Origin: Embiotoca jacksoni
Lineage: Eukaryota > Chordata > Actinopteri > Embiotocidae
Direction: 5' to 3'
Assembly (NCBI GenBank): GCA_022577435.1
Contig: JAKOON010000009.1
Span: forward strand, 11,222,911 to 11,286,910
DNA length: 64,000 nt
This document shows, piece after piece, positions 1 to 12,364 of the stretch (position 1 is its first letter; every line of letters starts with the position of its first letter). The notes below the pieces were generated by a model that worked only from the letters and a program-made list of their open reading frames with translations, searched no databases and was not told where the DNA came from. The position numbers and the translations under genes were made by a program.

Positions 1-1160
1 AGCTGCACCTCTCTACACTTGACATTGACTGGTTTGTTGACAGGCGTGTCTGGCATCAGCGTTGTTGTCAATCGGCCGGGAGCCTTTTCTATTATCTCCT
101 ACTCTCGTCATGTGCTACCGCGGTTCATTCTTTCCTCTCATCTGGTTCTTTTCTGAACCATCCAAAAACATCCACGTTTTCATACGGCAAATGAAGTCAA
201 ACATTGTTCAGTTTGATTTGGCTCCTGACCACCTCTTCTCGGTCAGAACACATTTTGGTCCTCAGGTCCAAACAGAAAAGTCAGAAGGTCCACACCAACC
301 AAGGTAAGCCCCCTAAAACTGAACACTGCCAGAGCTGCCTCCTTCTGACATATTATTAAGGTGAAACGTTTTACACCATTCAGACTTCTGAGAGACTTTG
401 TTTCATAACCTCATATGTACAGTTTAAGTGAAGTTATCAGTCCATAGAGCAATATTACTGGAGTACAACCTGAAAATAAAGCCAAGAAGCACATGTTTTA
501 TCTTCACGGCATGACTAAATTCTTAAATTTTAATTTAAATTTAAGCACCTGGCAAGATAAATCTAGAGTATTTACCAGCTTCAAACCTTGACAAACTAAT
601 CCTGAAGACATTTCTAATTATTTAAAAACAAAAACATGAGGAATTATTTTGTTATACCGTACAACACACACATTACCTGAGGTTTTACTCAAGTCTGGTA
701 AAAGCAAATGATTTGAATAGTACCTCAAGTATCAGACAGCACACCTTTCTAACGTTTTACATAGGTGTGGAAAATGAGAATGTCCAAGCAACTGGAAGAA
801 CAAAAGACAGCAGAGGGAGTGGCCATCTGAAAAGATTATAAAAGTTACAGTTAATCTGCCATCAATCATCATCCGTCCTGGTTTTGAGAACCTCCTCCCA
901 AACAAGGCAGTTTGAACACTAAACTGAGATTTTTGCATGGAATTTAATCTGATAATTTTTCAGACTCCACGGCCTGTCTAAACAGCAAGGAAGAGAAAAA
1001 GAGGGAAAGAGGATTTGCGAGAGCTGACAGATTCTCACGCCGAGATAAAAACAGGCGATAAAGAAAAGGGAGAGGACAACTTGTGTGTGAAGCACTAAAA
1101 AGCCCAAAAGCCATGTTTCAGAACAAACGCCATGCCCCCCACTGTGCTATTCCACCCACC
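1..1160. other. Non-coding AT-rich DNA, no gene recognised
   Basis: All frames around 1-310 were read on both strands. The plus strand has a donor-like AAG|GTAAG at about 300-307 after an open stretch of roughly 80 codons, but the peptide resembles no family I know and lacks a matched acceptor, so I do not call an exon. The rest is unstructured apart from short A/T runs. It could be intron or intergenic DNA. Confidence 0.6.
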
Positions 1161-1163
1161 GCA

Positions 1164-1170
1164 ACACACA

Positions 1171-1202
<32 letters not shown>
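1164..1202. repeat. (CA)n microsatellite with CGCG interruption
   Basis: About 19 CA units with a short CGCGC interruption near the left end. The alternating purine-pyrimidine tract is a typical fish microsatellite. Confidence 0.95.
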
Positions 1203-1329
1203 GGCCTGAAGTAAATTTAACTGTCAGCCGTAAAGTTTTCAACCATAGCAAGTGATCTTTTGCCCCCTTTCTCGCCCCACTTTTCCTCCTCCTCCTGTCT
1301 ATGCAAATGAGTTCCTCATCTGTCCTCTT

Positions 1330-1850
1330 GTCCATCCTTCCTTCCATTTCCTTTCTTACTCTATTCCCATTCTATTGTTCCTTCACATTGGAAGCATTCT
1401 TCCCTTCTTTACCTAATCACAGCCTCTTTTATCTCGTTTTGGTGTGCTTCTTACTCTACTCCGTCCATCCATCAGTGTATCTATCCATACATCTTTATCT
1501 CCCACTCAGTCCCAACACTGATCAGACTCCCCTCTTTATCCCTCTTTATCCCTCTTTCCTTATCTTCTCCTTCCTACCTTCCAAAAAATAAAGAACTACC
1601 CTTTTCCCATTCTCTCTCTCTGTCCGTTTTTTTCCTTGACCCCCACCCCCACCACATACACACACACTTCTGACTGTGGGCCTCTGACACCCACCTTTTC
1701 AGTCTCCCTTCACAAAAGTCTCAAAGACCCCCAGATGTGTGCCCCCTTCATTTCCATTTCAAAAAAGAAAACCACCTCCCTCCCTCCCTCCATCATCCAT
1801 CTATCCAAGCATCCACTTCTTCACACACACAGCAGACACTTCAAAAACAC
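1330..1850. repeat. Pyrimidine-rich low-complexity block
   Basis: The plus strand is dominated by C and T, including a 10-bp tandem (CCCTCTTTAT, about three copies, 1530-1558). Long open frames in this block come from composition and are not genes. Confidence 0.75.
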
Positions 1851-2345
1851 AGTTACACACTTATCCAAGGGGACTTTTTCCATTTTCATGAGAAAAAAAA
1901 CATACTGGCCATGACAAATATCACTTATCAGATGGTTTAAAGGGGAGAACTGTACTGTTAGTTTCAATGATACAGGACTTCCTCTTTTGCAGATATTAAA
2001 AAAAATGCTGACCATATTTATCCATAAGAAACATGCTGATGGTAACAAATTTCATTATTCTCTATGGTCTTCAAATGCTGGTTCAGAACCAAAGGCAAGT
2101 CCTGAGAAAATGATCCCTTTAGGCAGTGTTTGTAACACAAACATCTGCAGCAATAGAGTATAAGGTCTATACAATTAATTAAAATGTTAGTTAAAATAGT
2201 GCATTGTGACTCTCTTCACCTTCAGAGAAACTTTTTTACTTTGATTTTCCTGCAAATAAATACAGAAACATATTCTTTTCACCTTTTCAATTTAAGAGGT
2301 CCACTGTGAGAAGAGAGAATATTATGCACAGGTATAGTTGATACG
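1851..2345. other. Non-coding, nothing recognised
   Basis: AT-rich sequence between the pyrimidine block and the next repeat. No open frame of recognisable content on either strand. Confidence 0.6.
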
Positions 2346-3010
2346 ATTGAGGCTGCAACAAATGATTATATTCATTATCAGTTATCTGATGATTATTCAC
2401 GATATCGATCAGTTAGTCTGTAAAATGTGCGAGAATATTGACACCTCTCATTTTCCCAAAGTTCAAATGTCTTCACATCATAAACACTTTGCCACTTTTC
2501 TTCTCTGATTGAGAATATCAAATATTCAAAGTTCTCCTGAAAAGGCTGAAATTCATTGACCATTTTTTTTTTAGAGAGTGAAGATCCAACCATTTCTAAA
2601 GCGCATGTCATGCAAGAGAGCCAATAAAAACAAATGGAATGGTCAACGTTGTCATACGGACATGTAAATATGCAATATATTTATGTGAAACATTTGCAGT
2701 AATGTTTTGTGACTGAAATCAGACAATCATACTTTAGATTAGTTATCCAGAAAACCCCTGAAAATAGCACTATGAAAATATACATTATTGACTATTGTAT
2801 GGAAACAACTTAACCATGCACATGCACTACACTCCCCCTTCTCATGTCTTGTTCTGTCTGAGTACAAAAGCAAAGCCTATTCAGTTTATAACCATAAACA
2901 GCAACGAAAAACAGAAAATATTCACATTTGTGAAGCTTAACTGAAAAATGACTGATACATTTTTTTGTTGATTGATACATTATAAATCTTTGTCGCTCTT
3001 AATAAGATAA
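2346..3010 (+). mobile_element. Decayed fish interspersed repeat, apparently in two parts
   Basis: The segment starts GAGGCTGCAACAAATGATTA and continues with alternating GATTATT/CGAT motifs, CTGTAAAATGT and TTTCCCAAAGTTCAAATGTC (to about 2490). From about 2878 it resumes with CAGTTTATAA, AGAAAATATTCACATTTG, GAAGCTTAACTGA and AAAATGACT. From memory, this order matches a very common teleost repeat whose intact copies begin GGCTGCAACTAACGATTATT and end with the inverse. About 390 bases in the middle do not fit that consensus and may be an insertion or decay. The clean right end is not visible. No coding capacity. The family name is not known to me. Confidence 0.5.
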
Positions 3011-3989
3011 TTTCATGATTCAATACCAAAGTATGGGTGATGATAAAACATAACAATGGTTTAAGATTCTATCACCCAGCTATAGTTATAAGTGCCACCA
3101 AAATTCACATGAAAGAAAATGTAAAAACAGCTGAGTGGCTTCTTGCCCAAAGTCAAGCGTGTCATTTTAAATCAAACAATTTCCTACATTATTTATGATA
3201 CACGCATGACAATTGAGTCCTTGCAAGATGCTGCACCTTTAAAAATGCGGATTAAGCACTCCGGAGGAGAAGATCAGTTGCTACTCTTTCAACATGTATG
3301 TGGTTTGAAGTGAAGCCCTGAGGGCATCAGCTCAAACTGTCTGCAGGGCTCTACCCTCTAAAGCCTGAAGCTGCTACTGCCGGATTATTTTACAGTGTCA
3401 GAAAAAGCTAGTCCAGCCCCATCCTACAGAGAACAGGTGAGACAGTAAACTATGCTAACCTGCATCTCACTGGTTCTCTCTGATTTGGGTGGAAATGTCA
3501 AGCTAGACCAGAGGCAAGTTGAAAGGGTGTCATATCTTCATGAGATTTCTTCCTTTCTTCCTCTGTTATAGAGCAGCCAGCCAGGACTACATGAATAAAA
3601 TAACAACAGACCAGACCGGTCATTCCGTAATCTGTATTTTCTCATCTGTATTTTATACAGAAGAGTCCCCACAGCCAGAAGCAAAGGCAAAGGCAAAAAA
3701 AAAAAAAAAAAAGTCAGTAAAGGCTAGTGTGGCTACTTGCTTTAATAAAAGAAACAATGTGCATGTTAGTCGCTTAAATCATAGTTTTAATTTGACGGGA
3801 CGCCATAAAAAGTCTGCCCCTTATAATACACACACATACACACAGAGGAAAGCTCACACTGACAGACACACGATGCATGCACACAGAGTGAGGACAAAGA
3901 CTACTTTGAAAAGTTACTCAGCCACCAGATGTTTTAGCCTGAACCCAGACTACAATACTAATGGGGCTGTGCATACATGTGCGTGCATA
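3011..3989. other. Non-coding, short A-run only
   Basis: It contains an 18-base A run at 3695-3712 and scattered CACA motifs. A plus-strand donor-like CAG|GTGAGA occurs at about 3436, but nothing coding-like precedes it. An open frame at 3519-4088 is driven by the A run and the GT repeat. Confidence 0.6.
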
Positions 3990-4022
3990 CGTGTGTGTGT
4001 GTGTGTGTGTACGTGTGTGCGC

Positions 4023-4055
<33 letters not shown>

Positions 4056-4070
4056 AGCGAGAGCGAGAGA
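3990..4070. repeat. Compound (GT)n-(GA)n microsatellite
   Basis: (GT)n with ACGT and GCGC interruptions (3990-4040), followed directly by (GA)n with CGAG interruptions (4042-4070). Confidence 0.95.
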
Positions 4071-7000
4071 CAGCCTCGATGGCTTTAAAAGCAGTGGAAA
4101 TGAACCCCCTCTTCCACAGCAGGTATATAGTAAAAACAAGCCTACATGTACACTTTCAGCAATGAAACAAATTGCTTCGTATTTCACGCTGTATCACGCA
4201 CAGATGCACACACACACAAAACACTGATCCACATATAAAAACGGCAATGTTTATCGTTGACAGACTTAATATTGTGAGCACACGTACATGCGCTGAGGGC
4301 TTAAGAGCGTTTCACACGTACAAGCACAGCCATCCATGGAGTAAAGAGGTATTAACCTGCAATAATGCTGCAGACTGCAAGACATGCACCGGGTAAAAAA
4401 CGTACAATTGCTACAGTAAAGTTTGCCACATCAGACCTCGGAAGAAATATTGTTGTGACTGAGAAAAATGACAATAGCAAACAAACGTCAGTGTGTATTT
4501 ACCCTTGAAATGAAAGTTAAATGCAATCGTTGAGTGAGCAGAATGAAGTATTTGGACAGTGATTACATTATGACCAAGCGCACATGACACTAACCGTCTT
4601 TCATGTTTTGAAATACAGTGAAAATAAGAGAGACAGAAATTTAGAGATTTAAAAAAAAAAAGGGGGGGGGGGGTGTGAGAAACTTCAAGAGAAAAGAAAA
4701 AGTGAGGCACAGACAGAGAGAAAGCAACAAATTTGTCAGCTAAGAAATCTTAAGTGTGTGTATGTGTGTGCAGGGTTTTGCTTTGACTGTTAACAGAGAA
4801 GACAGTTAACCTTCAGTACAGAAATAAGCAATCAGTGGGTCAGTTCAGTCATAACCAAGCAGCAAACAAGACAGATCTGACCTCAACAGGAGGTGATAAG
4901 CACAAATAGACTCTTTCACTAACTCATTGCCATCTATCAACAACACTGAACTGTCTGAAGATGAATGTTCACTAATGCTGCATGCTGAGAAAGAGAAGTT
5001 CACAGACATACAATAGGAACTGATACCATATTAATGAACTGTAAAGGCCTGAAATCACCTCTGAGCAGACAACAAGCACATCAGAAATACCTGCATAGTT
5101 ATAGTTAGCCAGACAACTCTTAACTCCGATTTGTCCTGATGTAGCTAAACTGAAAGCTAATGTTAAATGAAATACAGTTATTTTAGCACTGATCTGTTAT
5201 AACAAGACAGAATAAACATCTTAAATCTTGGAAAGTAAGACGTGCTTGATCCTACAATTTCCTACTATGAAGCAACAGGTGGATTCACAGTAATTTTCCT
5301 ACGTGCATAAAATCAAATGACTTTCTTACATCTGGAATCAGTTCACGATGTCTTCACTTTGGAGCAAGACAACTTTTACCCAAGTAGCTGCCTTGATTGA
5401 ATAAAAAGGGGAAAAAAAAGCAACACTTCTACTTGAGAAAAGTCTCGCTGAATTAAGCATACAGTACTTGAGGAAAATGGTTCAGCACTCTCTCCATCTG
5501 CGTGTTGCACAGCCTTTTCAGCTTCAACACAAAGAGGCTTACAGCATAAATCACATTGAAATTCTTGCCACTTATGCCACTGTCACATTTTCCGTAGTTA
5601 ATTTTCACTGTCTTTGCCTGCTGGGTGCTGCGTGAAAACTGTAGAAAATTACAGATGGAGCCGTGCTCGTGGGAACAATTTAAAAAAAATCGTATAGAAA
5701 TGTACTCGCAACACCATTTCGGCAGCCTGCAGTAAATGTCGCTTATCGTTTATCTCCTCATTATATATTGTCTGATAGAGCAAGTACACCAAAGAAATAA
5801 AAAAACTGTTTGATTACAAAGATGTCATTTTAACTTAAATATAAAATATTATAGTCAACGTATTTAGAAAGTCATCACCACAAATTCAAGGTTGAACCTT
5901 TATAAAGAGAATAAAATGATAGAAGATATTCTCAACTTCCTCCTTTCTACATTTAAAATATTACTCCTATTTACTTTAAAACTTATGACATTTATAAATA
6001 TATATTTTGAACAATATATTTTATTAAGTTCTTTTTAATAGACAAATTTAAATAGTTGAAGCAACTGCCAACAACTGTATCCTACATAGAAATACACATG
6101 TCCAATGAAGTATTTATAGTTTATAGGTAAATTATATATATTTAGGTAATTATATCCTAAAAAGACATAATACTAAAAAATAATCTATTCAAACTGCATG
6201 TTTACTGTGATTAATTATTTGGTGTGTTTGTTTTCACTTTAGGTAGCAAAAGAGATGATATATGTACCTGTGAGGTCCTGATGTGACAGCTGAAAGCATT
6301 ATTGGTCCAATTTATTAAAAGCCATAACAAATAGCTGTTCATGATTTCATTAACATTTATTATGCATAGATTAAAAAATAATAATTCACCTCAGTAATAA
6401 AGCAGATCCTCTTCTAATGATGTTTGCTACTTTAATAATTTTGGGTCAATATAGAAAATTGAGAAGTTATTAAAATTGGATTTCACCGTTAATATTTTGA
6501 CATTTGTAAAGTCATTTTCAAATGTGAAACCATTAGGAGGAAGCTTTTACTGAATATTATTATGACAAAACTGAGGATGCTCGTGGACAACAAACATATT
6601 TTTAGAGCAAGAATCACAGTGTAAATAGGCTGATGGGCTATATTTAGTCTCAATAAAAAACTCTGTACCCTCATTTTACAATTTAGAGTTATAACAAATT
6701 ACCCTACATGGGCTTCAAAACTTTTCTTATTAAGGTCTACATGACGGCAACATTTAAAAAACACATGAAAGTCCGTTTTATTCACACAAATCTGATCAGA
6801 CTCTCGGAACGTACTCTGTGTACTTTGTTTCCACATCGTCACTGACAACTGTTTAAGCTACATTTCTTTCATAATGACATACAGAACCTCAACATCTGAT
6901 CTCTTCTGCAAAATCCTTTAAACCTGGGAGAACACCTGTACTGCAGCTTAAATAGAGGTACTTTAGCGCTGATTCAAAGCCACACAATGTTTGTGGAAAA

Positions 7001-7226
7001 TGTGTAGCATGAAGTCAAATTATCCAACACCTGGAACGTACTAAAAGAAAAAAAAAAAAAAAAACTACGGTTGAGCGGTAAATGTGACCAAATTTTTCCA
7101 TAGAACAACACTGGAAACTGCAAGTCATCAGCTCATGATTGAGCCAATGAGAATTGATGCATTTTCAATTATAACTTCATTTATTTGAAACATAACTGAA
7201 AACAAGGTTCTATAAATCCTCCATAG
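4071..7226. other. AT-rich non-coding stretch
   Basis: No gene or recognisable repeat. Visible items are a compound A11G12 run at 4651-4673, an A run at 7048-7064 and a strongly AT-rich section (about 5750-6700). Open frames here are short and unlike known proteins. Confidence 0.6.
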
Positions 7227-7251
7227 TTTTTTTTTTTTTTTTTTTTTTTTT
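7227..7251. repeat. Poly-T run (about 25 T)
   Basis: Uninterrupted T run. It could be the poly-A tail of a minus-strand retroposed copy, but no retroposon body is recognisable beside it. Confidence 0.9.
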
Positions 7252-7944
7252 ACATACACAGTCAGAACTCATATGCACAGTGATTGATAGCTGAATGGCT
7301 GGGTGTACGGGAAGCATCAGTGTGATTCAAACACTGCTGAGTCAAAACAGTCAGAACTCACAACACAGAGCACATCACATGACAACCTGGCAGGTTCTTT
7401 TAAATAACTGGCCGAACAACTAACAAGCCAATGATGTGTTTAGGACAGGCTGTGAATGGATTTTAATTGTTTTAACGCTGTCAATTACAGTTTAGAACCA
7501 AACTATACATTTTAGAGATTTAACTCATAGACAGGAACTTTGAAGTAGCAAGCAGGTGTTGTGGAGTTTGAACATTACAAACTTTTAGTGACAGGAGAGC
7601 TTCTTTAACCACACTGCTGCCTGTGTCACCACCGTCAACTGGTGCACATCTAAATCCTCCCAACCGCAAACTTTATCAGTCTCCACTGTATCGTGACAGA
7701 GGGATTTTTACTCCCTTAGATCAAAGGGAGAAAAATTGTCCCATATTTAGGATTTGTATGTCCCAAAAAAAACTTTTAAAAAACGAGGGAAAAAAGAATA
7801 ATTTATCCCTAAACCAAGACCATGTGCTCGTTATCTGAAGCAGGCCATCTAAAAGACAGACTTAAAAGTCTGAAATAGACCAAAGACATTAGAGACAAAC
7901 TCAAGCCTAAACAAGACTGCTCTAACCACAGACAGAGTGGGGAT
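7252..7944. other. Non-coding, nothing recognised
   Basis: Unique-looking sequence with no supported features on either strand. Confidence 0.55.
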
Positions 7945-8015
7945 GACATTTTGGGCATTTAGCAGACACTCTTTTCCAGACTGACTTCCAGTAAATGCAA
8001 CAAGAGAATAAACTC
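7945..8015 (-). mobile_element. L2-type 3'-tail fragment
   Basis: The plus strand reads GGGCATTTAGCAGACACTCT, TTCCAGACTGACTTCCAGTA and AATGCAACAAGAG. This is a diverged version of the conserved L2 LINE/SINE 3' tail, seen in better form at 33750-33800 in this window (TTTAGCTGACGCTTTTGTCC, GACTTACAATAAGTGCATTT). The orientation is the same, so the element lies on the minus strand. Only the tail is recognisable. It may be a 5'-truncated L2 or a SINE that borrows the L2 tail. Confidence 0.55.
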
Positions 8016-9410
8016 AAATCCCTGCATCACTAACGTTACAAGCAGCTAATATAAAAAAAATAAAAGACCCAAAACAATATGCCCAGACAGTAAAATAAGT
8101 TAAAAACAATTGTGTCCTTGGGATATGAGCAAAACAGGAGGCTGGGTAATAAAAAATAAAAAAAAGTGTTAGCTACAGAATTGTGAGCCAAGAGAGCCAG
8201 AAGCCTTACAAAAAGGTTTTTTTCTTTAAATAAACTATCCGTGACAAATGGATGTTTTCCTTTATCTGAACTGCAGGCCGGGTTGAGATGAATAACGGCT
8301 GATTGCTCTAATAGATGCTATCTTTTCCTTCTTATTTGAAACAGAGAGAGTTAGGGCGGTTCACATTCATAAATAAATGGGATTAGAAATTAGGAATAAA
8401 TAGAAATTGTGCATTCACATAAAGAAAAGTCCTTAAAAAGACTTTATTACCACAGGAGCTTTATTGTGCTGTGCTGCGATGTTGGGTAAATGTCAGCTGT
8501 GAACACTTAGGATAAACTATTTGAGCAAGGCTTCCCATACACCTTATTATCTGACACATCAAAATATACAAAAGTAAAATGCAGAGGCAAAATTCAATGT
8601 TTTTTTAAACACTTGCTGGTGGTGCCACTTTAGTCGCTCCCGTAGTAACTAACAAACCATTTCTAAATTATCTTAAAAAGGACACGTAAGTTCGTCGGAG
8701 AAGAAGAGAGACAGCGGCAAGAGGTCACGGTGGAATAATCACACATTCCCTTTACTGGTGATGGACCTTAGCAGGTAATGCAAGGCAAATAATATATCTC
8801 CTCACAAAACTTCTAATGCACCATGGAGAGCAGTACAAATATGGTCTGGAGAAAGTTTTACAAACCTAGATCAATCATGTGAACTTTTTTTTTCTGTTTT
8901 GGTTCTTACAGGGCAGATGAGATTACTGATTTTACCGAGTAAAAAAATTGCAGTCTCATCAGGTTTGTACAACTTCTGTGGGTCGTGACGCATTACGGCA
9001 GTAGAATCAATTACATGTCTACCAGCGAAATCACCTCTATTTTCCCCCCAAAAGCCGCTTGCACTCGGTTAAAGTCTCCTTTTACACTCCAACTCAAACT
9101 GGCCTTCCCCACCCACCCACCCCCCTTGTAATGGAAGGCTGCTTTGAAAACGACCAAAGACAAATGCATGGCAGCCCACAAAATCACTACAGTTGTTCCT
9201 CATGTCTTACAGAACATCAAACCATCAATAAAACACAGGAGATACATTCCAGCTAGTTGAACAGGACATTTCTGACTTCCCTCGCTCCATGTGTTCCCTC
9301 TCACAGTTTCTCTCTCTCTAAAAACTTTCTCTCTTCTGAGTTCCACCACAGAGACTTCACATATTGCAGCCATATGAGCAAGGCATGGCTGTCTCCCCGG
9401 CACATAGACA

Positions 9411-9411
<1 letters not shown>
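8016..9411. other. Non-coding, nothing recognised
   Basis: AT-rich sequence. No repeat end, tRNA or coding exon could be supported. Confidence 0.55.
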
Positions 9412-9449
<38 letters not shown>

Positions 9450-9470
9450 GCACACACATACACACACACG

Positions 9471-9531
<61 letters not shown>

Positions 9532-9539
9532 AGAGAGAG
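9412..9539. repeat. Long (CA)n with (CG)n core and (GA)n end
   Basis: About 117 bases of CA repeat with CAAG/CATA interruptions and a CG dinucleotide core at about 9469-9479, followed by (GA)n at 9529-9539. The mixed CA-CG-CA order is strictly alternating purine-pyrimidine for long runs. The open frames here encode only poly-His-Thr or poly-Cys-Val. Confidence 0.97.
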
Positions 9540-11128
9540 GAAAAAGTACTGTGCTGTCCCCCACTCTGTCTCACACTATACGGGAAGGAGTTTTACAAGC
9601 GAGAGGTTCTCTTTAGGAAGTTGTCAACTGTTTTGACGTTTAATAGCAGCTACGAACAAGGCCATAAGATACAAGAATATCCAGTGTCTGGGAAGCGGAA
9701 AAATATTTTTTGTTATGGTGCTGGATTGATACATTGCCGGATCAAGTGTTTTTACTAATTTTATAGAACATTGTTAAAAGTTGTAAAAAGTTTGACGGGG
9801 GCTTATTATTTGCATGACATCTTCGGGTCTAAGAACACGTTATTTGGACATGAACCGTTTGCATTTAAAGCTGGAGTTTGTCGCACCAAAGGAAAAAAAC
9901 ATTACACAGACAAGATGGACAAAATAGGACAGAAAATATTCACAGCATATTTTTTTAGTTTTTATGGGAATTAGAGGTAATGTCCACTAAAGGCACTTGA
10001 TCCGGATTTAGTTACAAAGTGCGTTGAAGCACCACGGTGAGGATAAAACTACTGAATTGGGATAATCCATGTAGATTACAAAAACTAATAAGAAACCAAA
10101 AGACATACTTAATCATACTGATAGGAGCTATTAAGAAATGTGCCACCATTAACACATGCAGAAGCATCAGAAAGCAGATGTGAAAACAGCGTGACACATG
10201 CAGCTGACTACGTCACATATTTACTGGATACTCCACTTCAACTGAGACAGAAATATTCTAAGTTTAAAGAATTTGATTCAACTTTGACAATATGCCTGTA
10301 AACCTTTTTTTTTTTTTTTTTTTTTTTTCTCTTCTCAAAAAAGTAGTAAAAATGTGTCATTACAGAAGATATCCAACTTACAATGCCGTTGATCCTTCAT
10401 TGGAAAAATAAACAAAGTTGTGTGTTTAAAAAGTTGACATTTACGGTTCCAAATTTAGGTGTGTTAGTGTGCTGCGTGCAAGACTGCAAAGCAAACTGAA
10501 CCGTTAAAGTTGAATACATCGTCTGTATTTCTCCTGAAGGGATTCCCAGTTTTATGAGTCGAAGAGAAGCGTCTCCACCAACTTTTCCCTCGTCCTGTGG
10601 CCGAGACGAGTACAAAACTTGCTTAAAGAAAATACTGGCAGCCAGATCTTCAAGTGTGTATGATATAAATTTTTAATTTAAGATACAAATGTAAAAGTTT
10701 TTCTTCAAGCCTTTGTGATAATTTCTGCTAGACAATGAAACACCATGAAGCTAAAGACAGGGCACTTTAGATTTAAAAGGACTGTACAGAAATGTTTAAA
10801 CTATGCAAGGTTTTTCAATGAATAAATAATCAAATTAATTACTTAAGAAAATACAAAGTGTAAGCTCAAACAACAAGTGTGAGGGGTCACAGTGAAGTCT
10901 CGCGGGCCTACTCTTGCCATTTTTCAAAAACTACTGAGGTTATCTGCTGAATAAAAGTCGGTCCACACATAAGCAGTTCTTTGGGGGGACTCTGGTGAGG
11001 GACTATGTAAAAAGCTTCCTTGCAGTGTGTGCCTCATTGTACTGGCTTCACATACTCTGCTCTCCCCACAGAGTTGTCATGCCTACCCAGCTCCCTTATC
11101 TCAAAGGAACATCACAGTTTCTTACGAC
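9540..11128. other. Non-coding; poly-T at 10305-10328
   Basis: No gene recognised. One 24-base T run is present. Composition becomes less AT-rich towards 11000. Confidence 0.55.
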
Positions 11129-11158
11129 AGGAGGAGGAGGAGGAGGAGGGGGGGGGGA
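11129..11158. repeat. (AGG)n plus poly-G
   Basis: About six AGG units run into about ten G residues. This is a purine-only tract on the plus strand. A related G-rich tract (GGGGAGG type) lies at 11297-11328. Confidence 0.9.
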
Positions 11159-11387
11159 ACTTTTTCAAAGTTGAGTGGAAATGCAGCTCGGGCTTCCCGG
11201 CATCACTCATGTAACGTCCAACAACAACCACAAATAAACGAATGCGCCATACTTCAGCTGATTGTTTTCTTTAAAGTTGATAAGAGAGGATGTTTTTTTG
11301 GGGAGGAGAGGAGGGGAGGGGAGGGGGCTTTTACGACAACTCGCATCCACCATGCGCTCTCGACCGTCCTAACAATGAAAGAGGTGC

Positions 11388-11414
11388 AAAAAAAAAAAAA
11401 AACCAAAAAAAAAA
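11388..11414. repeat. Interrupted poly-A
   Basis: A15 then CC then A10. A simple homopolymer tract in a CpG-richer neighbourhood. Confidence 0.9.
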
Positions 11415-11546
11415 CAGCGCCACATCGGCTGTAAAGCACTTGATAAACACAATCTCTTTGACCTGGACTCGCAATACTTTTCCGCTCACAGCCCAATAAA
11501 TTCCAAGTATCCAAGTGTGTTCATCTTTCAGCGTTAAACCTCTTTC

Positions 11547-11550
<4 letters not shown>

Positions 11551-11583
<33 letters not shown>
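11551..11583. repeat. (TC)n microsatellite
   Basis: About 16 TC units, pure, preceded by a C run. Confidence 0.95.
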
Positions 11584-11585
<2 letters not shown>

Positions 11586-11765
11586 GACGTGCGTCATTCG
11601 GAGGACCCAGAAATCTGAACTTGAGTATCAGGTTTGCATAGTAATGAAAAAGTTATCAATGAAAAATAACAGAAAAGTAACACATAACAGATACACGAGA
11701 GCTACTTTGTTGTGGCAAAAATCACTCCAAAGTTACCGGCTCCTCGCAAATCAATCAGGATGCCA

Positions 11766-11769
<4 letters not shown>

Positions 11770-11801
<32 letters not shown>
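11770..11801. repeat. Poly-A run (about 32 A)
   Basis: Uninterrupted A run. The longest plus-strand open frame of this region (11515-12387) reads straight through this run as poly-lysine and through 12239-12280 as poly-phenylalanine, so it is not a gene. Confidence 0.95.
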
Positions 11802-11803
<2 letters not shown>

Positions 11804-12236
11804 ATGCCACAAAAACAAGACAAGAAACAAAACTTAGAGAAAACACAAACCTACTTGAGGCGACTCCACGTCCCCTTGCTGCCGGCTTCAAACTCTTGTG
11901 TCAAATCAAAGCCGTCCCCAGTAGCCCCCCAATTTGTATTTGTGTGGCGTTTGAGTGTCCTAACCTAAATGTAAATTGCCATGTGAATTCAAAGCGGTGC
12001 TGCTCTTTTCCTCTCTCTCATTCAGCAGATCCCTCTTTCCTCACCGACGCTGCTCAGGCCGTTAGTTACATAAGACGCAAACCGACTGCTGCCCGTCGTA
12101 AAAACTACTCACGGCTAACACAGCAACATTTTTGCTCCCCTAATCGCTTCCTTTTAAGACGAACACATTTCATCTTCCCACTTGTCCGAGAGCATGCATT
12201 TCCCCCGTCTACAACTCCTACCGTGCATCGGCGATG

Positions 12237-12238
<2 letters not shown>

Positions 12239-12280
<42 letters not shown>
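12239..12280. repeat. Poly-T run (about 42 T)
   Basis: The longest homopolymer in the window. With the A run at 11770 it brackets a CpG-richer segment of about 440 bases (11802-12238). Copy number in the assembly may be unreliable. Confidence 0.95.
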
Positions 12281-12281
<1 letters not shown>

Positions 12282-12364
12282 TACCATGCCTCTGCACCAA
12301 GTAGTAGAGAGGGTTGTGAGCGTGGTGTGTGTGCATTTGTGTTGTTTCTTTTGGTGCTGCTTAC

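Noticed and set aside
1..307. Possible coding exon ending at a GTAAG donor
   Set aside because: No acceptor pairing, no recognisable peptide and stops in the other frames. Kept only as a note.
3519..4088. 189-codon plus-strand open frame
   Set aside because: Held open by an A run and GT/GA repeats (poly-Lys, Cys-Val, Arg-Glu). No recognisable domain.
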